From the NCBI GenBank assembly GCA_018712805.1, contig DVGI01000027.1, positions 1-64,000 of the forward strand: a DNA stretch of 64,000 nucleotides, read 5' to 3'. A program made the position numbers and the translations under genes. The notes under the pieces were generated by a model. The model saw nothing but the letters and a program-made list of their open reading frames with translations, searched no databases and was not told the DNA's origin. Source of the stretch: Candidatus Fimenecus excrementavium (lineage in GTDB: Bacteria; Bacillota; Clostridia; Oscillospirales; Acutalibacteraceae). Positions within the stretch are counted from its first letter, which is position 1; every line of letters starts with the position of its first letter. Positions 22,508 to 31,315 of this stretch are shown piece by piece.

Positions 22508-24013
22508 TTATTTCTCCAAGCTCTTAATTTTGAGTTCCCGCTTTCCTAACCGCTTCCAGCTCAGACGCAAAAACGAGTCGCGAACCAGCGCGCCGGGGTT
22601 TGCCGGCGAAAACGGCGCGGTAAACGGGGTTTGCATAGAGCGCATCGCGCAAAGGTTGACAAGCATCATTCCGAAGCCAATCACAATCCCGTAAAATCCG
22701 GCAAGCCCGCCGATAATCATAAACGCAAACCGCAACAGCGAAACCGGGTAATAAATTTTCGGAACAACAAAGGAACTGATTGCCGTCATCGCGACCACGA
22801 TCAGCATCGGCGCAGCGATAAGCCCCGCGGACACCGCCGTGTCGCCTATCACAAGTGCGCCGACAATACTTACCGCGTGCCCGACGGATTTCGGCATACG
22901 AAGGCCCGCTTCGCGCACGATTTCGTAAATAAAATGAATAAAAATCGCTTCCACCATAACGGGGAACGGCGTTACGCTTTCTTGCACCGCGGTGTCGTAA
23001 AGCATGGCTGTCGGTAAAATTTCCTGATGAAACGTGCAGACGGCGACATAAATGCCCGGCAGGAATACGCTTAAAATAAACGAAAAGAATTTCAAAACGC
23101 GGATAAACACCGCGTAAAACGGTTTGTGGTTATAATCGTCAAGTGACTGGAAATTTTCGGCAAACAAATAAGGCACAATCAGCGCAAACGGCGTGCCGTC
23201 CACCAAAATGACCACGCGCCCCTCAGCCATTTCCGCACAGGCGGTGTCCGGCCGTTCGGTTGTGCCGACGCCGGAAAACAAGGAAACGACCTTGGTTTCC
23301 AAAAACGGACGCAAATAACCCGCACCGAGGACGACGTCCAGTTTTGCCTTACTCAACCGGCTTTTGACGCTTTCAACGGTTTGTTTGTCGGCACGGTCGG
23401 CAAAATAACAAACACAGACGCGCGTTTGGCTGGTTGTGCCGACCTCCTGCACCTCGAAGCGCGCCACAGGCGAGCGAATCCGGCGGCGAATGAGCGCGAC
23501 GTTATCTTTAAAGCTTTCGACAAACGCTTCCTGCGCGCCGCGTTCCTGCACCTCGGTTTGCGCATTTTCAATGCTGCGTTTCGGAAAGCCCTGCACCCCG
23601 AAGCACTCACAAAACGGCACGCCGTCGATAAACAAAACCACAAGCCCCGAAACAACCTGCTTGACCGCTTCGTCGAGGCTGTATTCCTCTTTTTGGTCAA
23701 TCCCACTCGAGACACAGTCGCGGATATATGCCATTTGCTCCTCTGCGTTTTCCGGCAAATCGCGCGCCGTTAAAATCGGATTGACGACCTGACCTGTGAC
23801 CAAAAGGTTGTCGCACATCCCGTCGTCCATAATAAACATTGCTTTGTTGCCGCCGATTTGGGTCTGCTTATACATAATGTCGAAGCTCGACCCGAGCTTT
23901 TCTTTAAAATAGACAATATTTTTTTCAAGCGACCGGCTGACCGGCACAGGTGCGCTGTCAGAAGAGACCGGCTGTGTGATTTTTTCCATTTCATTTTTTA
24001 TCCATTTACGCAT
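22508..24013 (-). CDS. gerAA: Spore germination receptor subunit A (GerAA)
   Basis: 501 residues from the ATG at 24013, with AGGTGAT seven bases upstream. The cytosolic N-terminal domain (to about 280) contains VILVDGTPFALIVPYLFAENFQ near its end; the C-terminal part has five membrane segments with KSVGHAVSIVGALVIGDTAV and MTAISSFVVPK, both classic for GerAA/SpoVAF proteins. First gene of the operon. A sigma-G-like promoter precedes it, as expected for forespore expression. Confidence 0.93.
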   Translation of the reverse strand: MRKWIKNEMEKITQPVSSDSAPVPVSRSLEKNIVYFKEKLGSSFDIMYKQTQIGGNKAMFIMDDGMCDNLLVTGQVVNPILTARDLPENAEEQMAYIRDCVSSGIDQKEEYSLDEAVKQVVSGLVVLFIDGVPFCECFGVQGFPKRSIENAQTEVQERGAQEAFVESFKDNVALIRRRIRSPVARFEVQEVGTTSQTRVCVCYFADRADKQTVESVKSRLSKAKLDVVLGAGYLRPFLETKVVSLFSGVGTTERPDTACAEMAEGRVVILVDGTPFALIVPYLFAENFQSLDDYNHKPFYAVFIRVLKFFSFILSVFLPGIYVAVCTFHQEILPTAMLYDTAVQESVTPFPVMVEAIFIHFIYEIVREAGLRMPKSVGHAVSIVGALVIGDTAVSAGLIAAPMLIVVAMTAISSFVVPKIYYPVSLLRFAFMIIGGLAGFYGIVIGFGMMLVNLCAMRSMQTPFTAPFSPANPGALVRDSFLRLSWKRLGKRELKIKSLEK

Positions 24014-24027
24014 AGAATCACCTGTAA

Positions 24028-24056
24028 TATTTTGACCGCGCAAACACACGATATTC
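24028..24056 (-). promoter_or_regulatory. Candidate sigma-G promoter of the germination operon
   Basis: Minus strand: GAATA (24052-24056), 17 bases, CAAAATA (24028-24034). Against sigma-G (GHATR, 17-18, CATNHTA) only one -10 position differs. It lies 15 bases before the GerAA start, close enough to need a short leader. Confidence 0.45.
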
Positions 24057-24088
24057 TCAAAGGAAAAAGAATAAAGCTGGGGTAAAAA

Positions 24089-24766
24089 ATGTTAGTGACT
24101 TTGCTTCGCACAATTATTTTATATATTTTGGTGCTGATTACCATTCGCGTGCTCGGCAAACGGCAAGTCGGCGAGTTACAGCCCGCCGACTTGGTTTTGA
24201 CCATTTTATTGTCGGAAATTTTGGTGATTCCGATGCAGGACCCGGAAATCCCGCTGGTGCACACCTTTATTCCGGTGCTTTTGCTCATCGGGTTTGAAAT
24301 TGTGATTTCGGTCATCAGTTTAAAAAGCCTTCGGTTTCGAACGCTTTTACAGGGCAATTCCCTAATCGTCATTCGCAACGGCGTTGTTGACCAAAAACAG
24401 TTACAGCGCCTGCGGTTTACCGTGGACGACCTTTTGGAGGCGCTTCGCAAAAAAGACGTGTTTGATATTACGACCGTTCAATATGCCATTGTGGAAACCG
24501 ACGGCACGTTAAGCGTGCTTTTAAAGCCGGAAAACAAAGTCCCCACCGCCGGTGACTTACAGGTGCAGCTGCCCGACAACGGTATGCCGACGGTGATTAT
24601 CAGCGACGGAAAAGTCGTGGAAATGGATTTCAGCGAATGCAACATGACGCCCGAGAAAATGAAAAAGCTCATTCAAAAAAAGCACATTGACGTAGAAAAC
24701 GTCCTTTTGATGACCATGGACAAAAAGGGCAACACCCACATGATAAAGAAGGCGAACGGCAAATGA
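24089..24766 (+). CDS. DUF421 membrane protein (YetF/YdfS family)
   Basis: 225 residues. Three membrane helices (about 5-90), then two small cytosolic domains typical of DUF421. Hallmarks: IRVLGKRQVGELQPADLV and the G-N-S-L-I-V-I segment around 115. In Clostridia this family often pairs with DUF4363 and, in Bacillus spores, YetF-like proteins are tied to spore membrane properties and heat resistance. It is divergent from gerAA by 75 bases. Ribosome binding site GGGG upstream of ATG. Confidence 0.88.
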   Translation: MLVTLLRTIILYILVLITIRVLGKRQVGELQPADLVLTILLSEILVIPMQDPEIPLVHTFIPVLLLIGFEIVISVISLKSLRFRTLLQGNSLIVIRNGVVDQKQLQRLRFTVDDLLEALRKKDVFDITTVQYAIVETDGTLSVLLKPENKVPTAGDLQVQLPDNGMPTVIISDGKVVEMDFSECNMTPEKMKKLIQKKHIDVENVLLMTMDKKGNTHMIKKANGK

Positions 24767-25143
24767 AACGACTTTGGATTGCAATTCTTTGCCTGGTGCT
24801 CGCCGGAGCGCTTGCTGTCGGCGGGTATTACGGGTTGCGGCACATCTGTTTTCAAATGGAGGAAAAAACCGACGCTGTTATTTCGGCAGCGCAGGCAAAA
24901 GACCCCGAAAAACAAAAAAACGCCGTTAAAGACTTTCTGACGGCGTGGGATAAATATGATTCGTTATTGGGTGCGTTTGTCAACCACCACGAAACGGACG
25001 ACTTGGATATTCTCATTCGCGGGCTTTCGGAAAAGACGGAACAGCAGGATTTTGAAGGCGTTTACGAAGATATGTGCGAAATCCGCTATCGGTTCGAACA
25101 TTTGAAAGACGCCGAAAACCCCGATTTGAAAAATGTATTTTAA
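24763..25143 (+). CDS. DUF4363 family membrane-anchored protein
   Basis: 126 residues: one N-terminal membrane helix or uncleaved signal (RLWIAILCLVLAGALAV) and an acidic helical domain. It overlaps the DUF421 gene by four bases (ATGA), the usual pairing for these two families, suggesting that the two proteins work together at a membrane. Function unknown. Followed by a strong terminator. Confidence 0.85.
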   Translation: MKRLWIAILCLVLAGALAVGGYYGLRHICFQMEEKTDAVISAAQAKDPEKQKNAVKDFLTAWDKYDSLLGAFVNHHETDDLDILIRGLSEKTEQQDFEGVYEDMCEIRYRFEHLKDAENPDLKNVF

Positions 25144-25176
25144 AAAAGCGAAAGGTAAAAATACCTTTCGCTTTTT
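25143..25176. terminator. Bidirectional terminator
   Basis: A 15-base-pair stem (AAAAAGCGAAAGGTA with its complement, loop AAAA) between the convergent DUF4363 and yunB genes. Confidence 0.9.
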
Positions 25177-25181
25177 GGCTG

Positions 25182-25868
25182 TTATTCGATGACGACCGCT
25201 CCGTAATCGTTAATAAGTCCCGCCGTGTCGCTAAAACCGCTTTCAAACACCTGTGTGAAGGCGTCGGGCGTCATGCCGACAATCACGGTTTCCGCAACCG
25301 GAACAGAGGTTTTGACCGAAAAGCTGTCGGTTGCGCCCTTCATAATCAGTCTGCCGTTGATTTCGAGTTCCAAAATGACGCGGTGAATGACCTGATTTAA
25401 GCCCGCCTGTTCAAACTGAAACGAAAAGTCCGCCACGGTGTTGGTGACAAGCTGCATTGTAAAATGCACTTTCGGACCCAAGCCGTTTGTGTATTCGTTC
25501 CCGAGGAATGTGCCAATCGGAATTGAGACCGTGTAACCTTCTTTTTGGGCGATTCGCTTTGAAATTTCCAGGGAAATCTGGCTTTTCAAAAGATTGACCG
25601 TAAACACGTCGACCTGCAAGCTCGTCACATAACCGGAGGCATCTTTGTTAAGATGGACAATATCGTCATAGGCAATGTCGTTTTCCGACACAAGCGCGGC
25701 TACCGATTCATTTGCCGAAGTGAGCATCATGCGCTTTGCCGTATTTTGCGCATAGGAAATCACGACCGGCCGCATTTTCAGAAAGACGGTTAAAATAAGT
25801 ACAAAAATCAACAGGAACGCCGTCACCGAGAAAAACAGCCGCTTTTTTTTGCGTTTTCTGCCGTGCAT
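25182..25868 (-). CDS. yunB: Sporulation protein YunB
   Basis: 228 residues: a very basic N-terminus, one membrane helix (about 12-32) and an extracytoplasmic domain typical of YunB (SANESVAALVSENDIAYDDI; VSIPIGTFLGNEYTNGLGPK; QFEQAGLNQVIHRVILEL). YunB is needed for normal sporulation or spore quality in Bacillus; its molecular role is not known. Ribosome binding site GGGTGA. A perfect sigma-E -10 element CATACAAT (complement of 25892-25899) is present with a poor -35, in line with mother-cell expression. Confidence 0.9.
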   Translation of the reverse strand: MHGRKRKKKRLFFSVTAFLLIFVLILTVFLKMRPVVISYAQNTAKRMMLTSANESVAALVSENDIAYDDIVHLNKDASGYVTSLQVDVFTVNLLKSQISLEISKRIAQKEGYTVSIPIGTFLGNEYTNGLGPKVHFTMQLVTNTVADFSFQFEQAGLNQVIHRVILELEINGRLIMKGATDSFSVKTSVPVAETVIVGMTPDAFTQVFESGFSDTAGLINDYGAVVIE

Positions 25869-25925
25869 AGTTCACCCGCTTTCCGCATTCCATTGTATGC
25901 GAAGCGCGCGGTGGGGTTTCGTTTG

Positions 25926-26495
25926 TTAAAACGAGATGACGCCCAAATGCTCCAAAAGAATTTTAAGCCCGATTAGAATCAAAATGATACCGCCGGCAAG
26001 TTCGGCTTTGTTTTTGTGTTTTGCGCCGAATTTGTGCCCGATGAACACGCCGACTGCGGAAAGCAAAAAGGTCGTGCAGCCGATGATGCCAATACTCACC
26101 CAAATATTGGTTTGGAGAAACGCGAACGTAATCCCGACCGCGAGCGCGTCAATGCTTGTTGCAATCGCAAGCAAAAAGATTTCGCGGACGCTGAACGGAG
26201 AATCATCTTTGTCACCGTCTTCTTGTTTGAGCGCGTCAAACACCATTTTGCCGCCGATGAACGCCAGCAAAACAAAGGCAATCCAGTGGTCGATGCTTGT
26301 GATATAGGTTTCAAACTGTTTGCCGAGCACCCAGCCGATCAGCGGCATTAACGCCTGAAAGCCACCGAAAAACAAGGCGATAATCAAGGTCTGCTTGGGG
26401 CTTATCTTCCGCATTTTTAAGCCCTGACAGACAGACGCCGCGAACGCGTCCATTGAAAGCCCGATGCCGATAAGCAACAATTCTCCGATTCCCAT
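25926..26495 (-). CDS. mntP: Manganese efflux pump MntP
   Basis: 189 residues from ATG 26495 (ribosome binding site GGAGTG). Six membrane helices in two repeats, each with the conserved Asp motif: GLSMDAFAASVCQGL and ATSIDALAVGITFAF. A short charged loop (KQEDGDKDD) separates the halves. The pump exports excess Mn(II). The manganese-sensing riboswitch directly upstream supports this function and not a general cation pump. A longer frame to 26576 is artificial, because it reads through the riboswitch terminator. Confidence 0.95.
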   Translation of the reverse strand: MGIGELLLIGIGLSMDAFAASVCQGLKMRKISPKQTLIIALFFGGFQALMPLIGWVLGKQFETYITSIDHWIAFVLLAFIGGKMVFDALKQEDGDKDDSPFSVREIFLLAIATSIDALAVGITFAFLQTNIWVSIGIIGCTTFLLSAVGVFIGHKFGAKHKNKAELAGGIILILIGLKILLEHLGVISF

Positions 26496-26525
26496 TTTTT
26501 TGTTCACTCCTACTTTTGTTTTGCC

Positions 26526-26650
26526 GCAAAAAAAAGACCCATGCACAGCAAAAAAGCCGTACATGAGTCTTGTCATTTCAGGTAAAGCCAGACCGAAAGG
26601 TCAGTATGTTGACTTGCCGCACCGTTAGATGCTGACTACTCCCTCACGAG
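26526..26650 (-). promoter_or_regulatory. Manganese riboswitch (yybP-ykoY class) with terminator
   Basis: Read on the minus strand, the leader carries hallmark segments of the class: GAGGGAGTAGTCAGCATCT, GGCAAGTCAACATACTGACC and GGCTTTACCTGAAATGACAA. It ends in a terminator hairpin (26534-26571, T run at 26528-26535) whose 5' arm starts at AAGACTCATG. Mn(II) binding is expected to prevent termination and switch on mntP. Its position directly between a sigma-A promoter and mntP is the standard arrangement. Confidence 0.88.
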
Positions 26651-26658
26651 GTAAGGCA

Positions 26659-26687
26659 ATTTTAATACAGATTTTTTGGTTTGTCAA
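26659..26687 (-). promoter_or_regulatory. Promoter of the manganese riboswitch-mntP transcript
   Basis: Minus strand: TTGACA (26682-26687), 17 bases, TAAAAT (26659-26664). Perfect -35 and spacing. Confidence 0.85.
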
Positions 26688-26701
26688 TATAAAAATGCCA
26701 T

Positions 26702-27607
26702 TTACTCCGGCAAATTTCCTTGCAGTCTTTCTTTGGCGAGCAGCGCGGCGCCGAGCATACCGGCCTGGTTTTTCATTGCCGCTTTTTTAATGGAAACCGA
26801 CTTGCAGCTATGCATCGGGCGGGCGTGAATGCGTTTATTGATTTCGTCGATGATATAATCCTCGTTCATAATGCCGCCGCCGAGAATGATGCAGGGCGGG
26901 TTGAAAATGAAAATCAGCGTGATAAGCCCGCCGATGACTTCTTCAATCCAGTTGTCAATGACCGCGCGAATCGTGACGTTGCTGAAATTTTCCGGCTTGA
27001 AAATTTCACGGCCGGTGAGCGTTTTTCCGGTGGCGTCTTTGACGCCTTGAATCAGCGCGCGTGTGGACGCATACATTTCATAACACCCGTTGTTGCCGCA
27101 GGTGCATTTCCGGCCGCCCGTATGGGTGACAATGTGACCAAATTCCCCGGCGGAAAAGTGTTCGCCGGTATAGATTTTGTTGTTAATCCACATTGCGCCG
27201 CCGACACCCGTGCCGTAAGTTAAGCAAAGGAAATCACTGTACCCGCGCCCCGAGCCGAAGTTTGCCTCCGCGGTGGCGGCGGAATTGACGTCATTTTCCA
27301 CGCTGACCGGCAAGTTATATTTTTTATGTATGGTTTTGGTAATTTCTATGCCGGTATAGTTCGGGATATTCTCACTTGCGAAAATGATTTTGCCAAGCTC
27401 GCTGTTGACCTGCCCCGCCGTGCTGATACCGACGCAGGCCACATCGTTGGCGTATTCCCCGACAATGGTCATGATTTTGTTCATCAAGTGCGGTCCGCCG
27501 AGATTGGCTTCGGTCGGAATCTCAAAAGATTGCTCAATCGAAAAGTCTTCACGGACAATGCCGTATTTGATGGCGGTTCCGCCGATGTCAATCGCAAGTA
27601 TTTTCAT
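26702..27607 (-). CDS. ROK family sugar kinase or regulator
   Basis: 301 residues. ROK pattern: DIGGTAIKYGIV (ATP phosphate loop), SVENDVNSAATAEANFG, GTGVGGA, EFGHIVTH, and the zinc motif CTCGNNGC. There is no N-terminal HTH, so it is a kinase and not a ROK repressor. Likely substrates are glucose, N-acetylmannosamine or N-acetylglucosamine. It ends the hprK-murB-whiA operon and is one of two ROK genes bracketing it. Ribosome binding site GGAG. Confidence 0.88.
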   Translation of the reverse strand: MKILAIDIGGTAIKYGIVREDFSIEQSFEIPTEANLGGPHLMNKIMTIVGEYANDVACVGISTAGQVNSELGKIIFASENIPNYTGIEITKTIHKKYNLPVSVENDVNSAATAEANFGSGRGYSDFLCLTYGTGVGGAMWINNKIYTGEHFSAGEFGHIVTHTGGRKCTCGNNGCYEMYASTRALIQGVKDATGKTLTGREIFKPENFSNVTIRAVIDNWIEEVIGGLITLIFIFNPPCIILGGGIMNEDYIIDEINKRIHARPMHSCKSVSIKKAAMKNQAGMLGAALLAKERLQGNLPE

Positions 27608-27631
27608 AATTTTCTCCGTCTTCTAAAAAAT

Positions 27632-28525
27632 TTATTTCAGTTTATCCGCCATGTCGCAAAGTTTTTTAAGCCGGTGATAAACGCCGGAACGAGACATAGG
27701 CGGCGTCAGCGCGTCGCCGATTTGCTGTAAGGAAAAATCGGGGTTTTCAAGCCGAAGATTGGCAATTTCCTGCAATTCCGGCGAAAGCTCGCGAAACTTC
27801 ACGCTCTTTTTGAGCTTTTGAATGCTCTGCGTCTGCCGAACGGCGGCGTTCACGGTTTTGTTTAAGTTGGCGTTTTCAAAATTCAGCCGGCGGTTGACGT
27901 TGTTGCGAATGTCTTTATAGACAATCACGTCAATAAACTCCATAACAAATTTGGAAGCGCCCATAATTCCGATTAGATTTTGGATTTCCTCGGTCTTTTT
28001 AAAATACAGCACATAAAGACCGTTGCGGCGCACCTCTTTTGGGGAAAAGTCGCTGTTTTCCAAAAACTTTTTTAAATCCTGGCTTAGGTTATAATGCGGA
28101 ACGACAAATTCCAAATGATAATTTTTTTCCGGCGAGCTTATCGTGCCGCAGGCTAAAAACGCCCCGCGCAAAAACGCGCCGACACAGCAGTCGTCGGAAA
28201 TATTGCTCCAATTTAACCGCCTTGCGCGCTCCGTACCGTCATAGCCGAACGCAGAAAGCACACGAAGCCTGTCCGCACGCTGTTCCACGGCGACCCGGAA
28301 TTTTTTGGCGGTAGAATGTTCGAGCGTCGCCGGGCGCAGGCAGAGCCGTTCGGTCAAATAGCGGTATTTTTCGGCAACCGCCTTGTTTTCCGTGGAAATG
28401 GAAATGTCTTTTGCGGAAAAGCCGCGGCCGAACAAAAACAGACCGTAACATTCCGCCAACTGACAACAGGCGTTTTCCGGCTCAATGCGCAAAAGCTCCT
28501 CTTTTAAATCCGAAGAAAAAGACAT
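27632..28525 (-). CDS. whiA: WhiA family DNA-binding protein
   Basis: 297 residues. N-terminal half is the degenerate LAGLIDADG-homing-endonuclease-like domain (AFLRGAFLACGTI), the C-terminal half the HTH domain (LSPELQEIANLRLENPDFSLQ; MSRSGVYHRLKKL). In Bacillus WhiA affects cell division and chromosome segregation; in Streptomyces it controls sporulation. It follows rapZ by nine bases. In most Firmicutes yvcK sits between the two genes; here it does not. Confidence 0.95.
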   Translation of the reverse strand: MSFSSDLKEELLRIEPENACCQLAECYGLFLFGRGFSAKDISISTENKAVAEKYRYLTERLCLRPATLEHSTAKKFRVAVEQRADRLRVLSAFGYDGTERARRLNWSNISDDCCVGAFLRGAFLACGTISSPEKNYHLEFVVPHYNLSQDLKKFLENSDFSPKEVRRNGLYVLYFKKTEEIQNLIGIMGASKFVMEFIDVIVYKDIRNNVNRRLNFENANLNKTVNAAVRQTQSIQKLKKSVKFRELSPELQEIANLRLENPDFSLQQIGDALTPPMSRSGVYHRLKKLCDMADKLK

Positions 28526-28534
28526 AACGATTCT

Positions 28535-29395
28535 CTACCTTTTAATATCTCTGTGATACACGCGGCTGTTCGCGCCTGTTTCCAAAAGATGCTTGTTGAT
28601 AAGCTCCGCGAAAACGACGGAACGGTGTTTCCCGCCCGTGCAGCCGACGGCAATCGTCAGCTGGCTTTTTCCCTCGGTTCTGTATAACGGCAAAAGATAA
28701 TCGAGCAAGTCGAGTAATTTAATTTCAAGCCCTCTTGACTGGTCGAATTTCATTACGAAATTGCGCACCGGCTCTTCAAGACCCGTGTGCTGTTTGAGTT
28801 CGGGAATATAAAACGGATTCGGCAAACAACGAACGTCAAACACCAAGTCCGCCTCTTTCGGCGCGCCGTATTTAAAGCCGAACGAAATGACGGAAATTTT
28901 CAGTGCGCTTTGTGCGTTGTCCAAAAACAGGTTGGCGACTCGCTCTTTAAACTGGGAACTGGTCACGTCGGACGTGTCGATGATATAATCCGCTTTCTGC
29001 CGCGCGGGCAAAAGGATTTCGCGTTCCTTGTTAATGGCTTGCAAAATAGACGGCGTGCTGAATTCGTCAGCAAGCGGGTGTTTGCGGCGCGTTTCCTGAT
29101 AACGGCGCATAATCACTTCGTTGTCGGCATCAATAAACAGGATTTTATATTTGACCTTCATATTTTCAAGGTCGCCCAAAACGTCAAACAAAGAAGAGAA
29201 GTTGCTGCCAAGACGGATATCCGCGACCAGCGCCACGCGGTCACGTTTTTCTTTGGACTTCAAAATCAGCTGGACGAAGGTCGGAATCAGCTCCGGCGGC
29301 ATATTATCCACACAAAAATACCCGATATCCTCCAACGCATCAATCGCGCGGGATTTTCCCGCACCGGAAAGCCCGGTAACAATGACCAAATCCAT
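28535..29395 (-). CDS. rapZ: RapZ/YvcJ nucleotide-binding protein
   Basis: 286 residues. Walker A GLSGAGKSRA at 8-17, FCVDNMPPELI (about 28-38), and the C-terminal domain with YGAPKEADLVFDVRCLPNP and GCTGGKHRSV. In E. coli RapZ senses glucosamine-6-phosphate and steers RNase E; in Firmicutes (YvcJ) it is a GTPase/ATPase of less clear role. Located between murB and whiA, which links it to cell envelope sugar metabolism. Confidence 0.95.
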   Translation of the reverse strand: MDLVIVTGLSGAGKSRAIDALEDIGYFCVDNMPPELIPTFVQLILKSKEKRDRVALVADIRLGSNFSSLFDVLGDLENMKVKYKILFIDADNEVIMRRYQETRRKHPLADEFSTPSILQAINKEREILLPARQKADYIIDTSDVTSSQFKERVANLFLDNAQSALKISVISFGFKYGAPKEADLVFDVRCLPNPFYIPELKQHTGLEEPVRNFVMKFDQSRGLEIKLLDLLDYLLPLYRTEGKSQLTIAVGCTGGKHRSVVFAELINKHLLETGANSRVYHRDIKR

Positions 29396-29408
29396 TTCGG
29401 CTCACTTC

Positions 29409-30311
29409 CTATCCAATATATTTGACTTCGGTTTCCAAACGCACACCCTTTTGCGCGTAAACGCGCTCTTGGACGGCGTGAATCACATTTAAAATGTCCG
29501 CGGTGGTTGCGCCGCCTTTGTTAATCACAAAACCGGCATGTTTTTCGCTGACCTGCGCGCCCCCGACGGTAAAGCCTTTCAGGCCGCATTCTTCAATCAG
29601 CGCACCGGCAAAATAGCCCACGGGGCGTTTAAAGGTGCTGCCCGCACTCGGATATTCGAGCGGTTGTTTCGCTTTGCGGCGCGCCATTTTGTCATCCATC
29701 GCCGCGCGAATCGCCGCCGGGTCGCCGGGCTGCAGTTTCAGAATCAGCTTTGTAATGACATAGTCAGAATCTGTATAAACGCTTTTGCGGTAGCCCAAAG
29801 CGAGTTGTTCTCCCGAAAAACTGCCGAAGGTGCCATCCGGCGCAATGTGCTCGCAGGACTGCAAAACATCTTTCATTTCCCCGCCGTAAGCGCCGGCGTT
29901 CATATAGGCTGCGCCCCCTGCTGTTCCGGGAATTCCGAACGCAAATTCGAGCCCTGTCAGCGCGTGTTTTAAAGCAAAATTGCAAAGCCCGGTCACAGAT
30001 TCGCCCGCATCACAGGCGATAACGCCGTCGCCGAGATATTCCACATTGGAAAACGCGGGACCGATCCGAATGACCACGCCGGGAAAACCGTCGTCGGAAA
30101 TCAAAAGGTTGCTGCCGTTGCCGACAATGCAAAAGCGCGCCTTTTCTTTGCGGCAGGCCGCAAGAATGTCTGCAAGCGCCGTTTTATCCGCCGGCAAAAC
30201 ATACAGCGCCGCAGGCCCGCCGGTCTTAAAGCTCGTCACCAAAGACAGCGGGAAACCTTCATGATATTCGGTTTTATGCTTTTCTGCAGCAGCTATAATC
30301 GCTTCGAACAA
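29409..30311 (-). CDS. murB: UDP-N-acetylenolpyruvoylglucosamine reductase MurB
   Basis: 300 residues, type II MurB length. FAD-binding features: FCIVGNGSNLLISDDGF and GIPGTAGGAAYMNAGAYGGE; active-site segment YPSAGSTFKRP with the catalytic serine and ALIEECGLKG. It makes UDP-MurNAc, the second committed step of peptidoglycan synthesis. It starts with TTG (30311), preceded by GAGGGA. Confidence 0.95.
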   Translation of the reverse strand: MFEAIIAAAEKHKTEYHEGFPLSLVTSFKTGGPAALYVLPADKTALADILAACRKEKARFCIVGNGSNLLISDDGFPGVVIRIGPAFSNVEYLGDGVIACDAGESVTGLCNFALKHALTGLEFAFGIPGTAGGAAYMNAGAYGGEMKDVLQSCEHIAPDGTFGSFSGEQLALGYRKSVYTDSDYVITKLILKLQPGDPAAIRAAMDDKMARRKAKQPLEYPSAGSTFKRPVGYFAGALIEECGLKGFTVGGAQVSEKHAGFVINKGGATTADILNVIHAVQERVYAQKGVRLETEVKYIG

Positions 30312-30328
30312 AACAATCCCTCACAAAA

Positions 30329-31276
30329 TTATTCATCTAACAGCGCCGCGCCGATGATACCGGCGTCGTTGCCGAGAATGGCGGAGCAAATCTGCGTCTG
30401 TTTGCCGCAGTGAATGCTGTAACGCTCTTTTTCCACAATCTTGCGAATGGGCTCGAGCAGCGGTTCGCCTTCACAGCCGATGCCGCCGCCGACGCAAAGC
30501 ACGTCGGGCTGGAACACGTTAATGGTGTTCGTGATACCTGCGGCAAGGTATTTTATGTATTTGTCCACAACGACCTTTGCGGCAATGTCGCCTTTACGCA
30601 TACCGTCAAACGCGGTTCTGCCGTTGACGTTATCAAGGTCGCCGCCGACAATTTCCCACATTAAAGAATCTTTGTTTTCCTGCATCGCCTTTTTGGTCTG
30701 GCGAACGAGCGCCGTTGCCGAGGAATAGGCTTCCCAGCAGCCGCATCTGCCGCAGGTGCAGGGTTCGCCGTCGACAACAATCACGGAATGGCCCATTTCC
30801 CCTGCCGCATCGTTGCAGCCGTTCACGATTTTGCCGTTAACGATAATGCCGCTGCCCACACCCGTGCCGAGCGTAATCGCAACGAAGTTTTCCACGTTGC
30901 CGCCCGCGCCCGCGACCGCTTCGCCGAGCGCCGCACAGTTGGCGTCATTTTCGAGATAAATCGGCTGGTCAAAATATTTCGACAAAACATCCCGCGCGGG
31001 TACTTTATCAAAGCCGAGGTTGTTTGCATATTCGATAATGCCGAGGCGTTTGTTCACGGAGCCCGGTGTGCCGATACCGATAGAAGAAACTTCGTCCATC
31101 GTAATGCCGGCGTCTTTGACGGCTTCGTTGACACAAATGGCAATGTCCGCCAAAATTTCCTTCGCCGGACGCGGGCAGGCGGTTTTGCGTTTGCCTTTGC
31201 CGACGATTTTATAAAATTCGTCTACAACACCCGCAACAATATTGGTTCCGCCTAAATCAACACCTATTCTATACAT
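30329..31276 (-). CDS. ROK family glucokinase
   Basis: 315 residues. GVDLGGTNIVAGVV at the N-terminus, YLENDANCAALGEAVAG, TLGTGVGSGII, EMGHSVIV and the zinc motif CTCGRCGC. Closely follows the pattern of Firmicutes glucokinase GlcK. It phosphorylates glucose with ATP. Placement between hprK and murB joins carbon control to wall synthesis. A GGAGGAAAAGG ribosome binding site precedes the ATG. Confidence 0.9.
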   Translation of the reverse strand: MYRIGVDLGGTNIVAGVVDEFYKIVGKGKRKTACPRPAKEILADIAICVNEAVKDAGITMDEVSSIGIGTPGSVNKRLGIIEYANNLGFDKVPARDVLSKYFDQPIYLENDANCAALGEAVAGAGGNVENFVAITLGTGVGSGIIVNGKIVNGCNDAAGEMGHSVIVVDGEPCTCGRCGCWEAYSSATALVRQTKKAMQENKDSLMWEIVGGDLDNVNGRTAFDGMRKGDIAAKVVVDKYIKYLAAGITNTINVFQPDVLCVGGGIGCEGEPLLEPIRKIVEKERYSIHCGKQTQICSAILGNDAGIIGAALLDE

Positions 31277-31315
31277 ATTCCTTTTCCTCCGAAAAAATAT
31301 TTATAACAAGCGGCG

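Noticed and set aside
26496-26576. Longer MntP N-terminus
   Set aside because: The extension reads through the riboswitch terminator and has no ribosome binding site.
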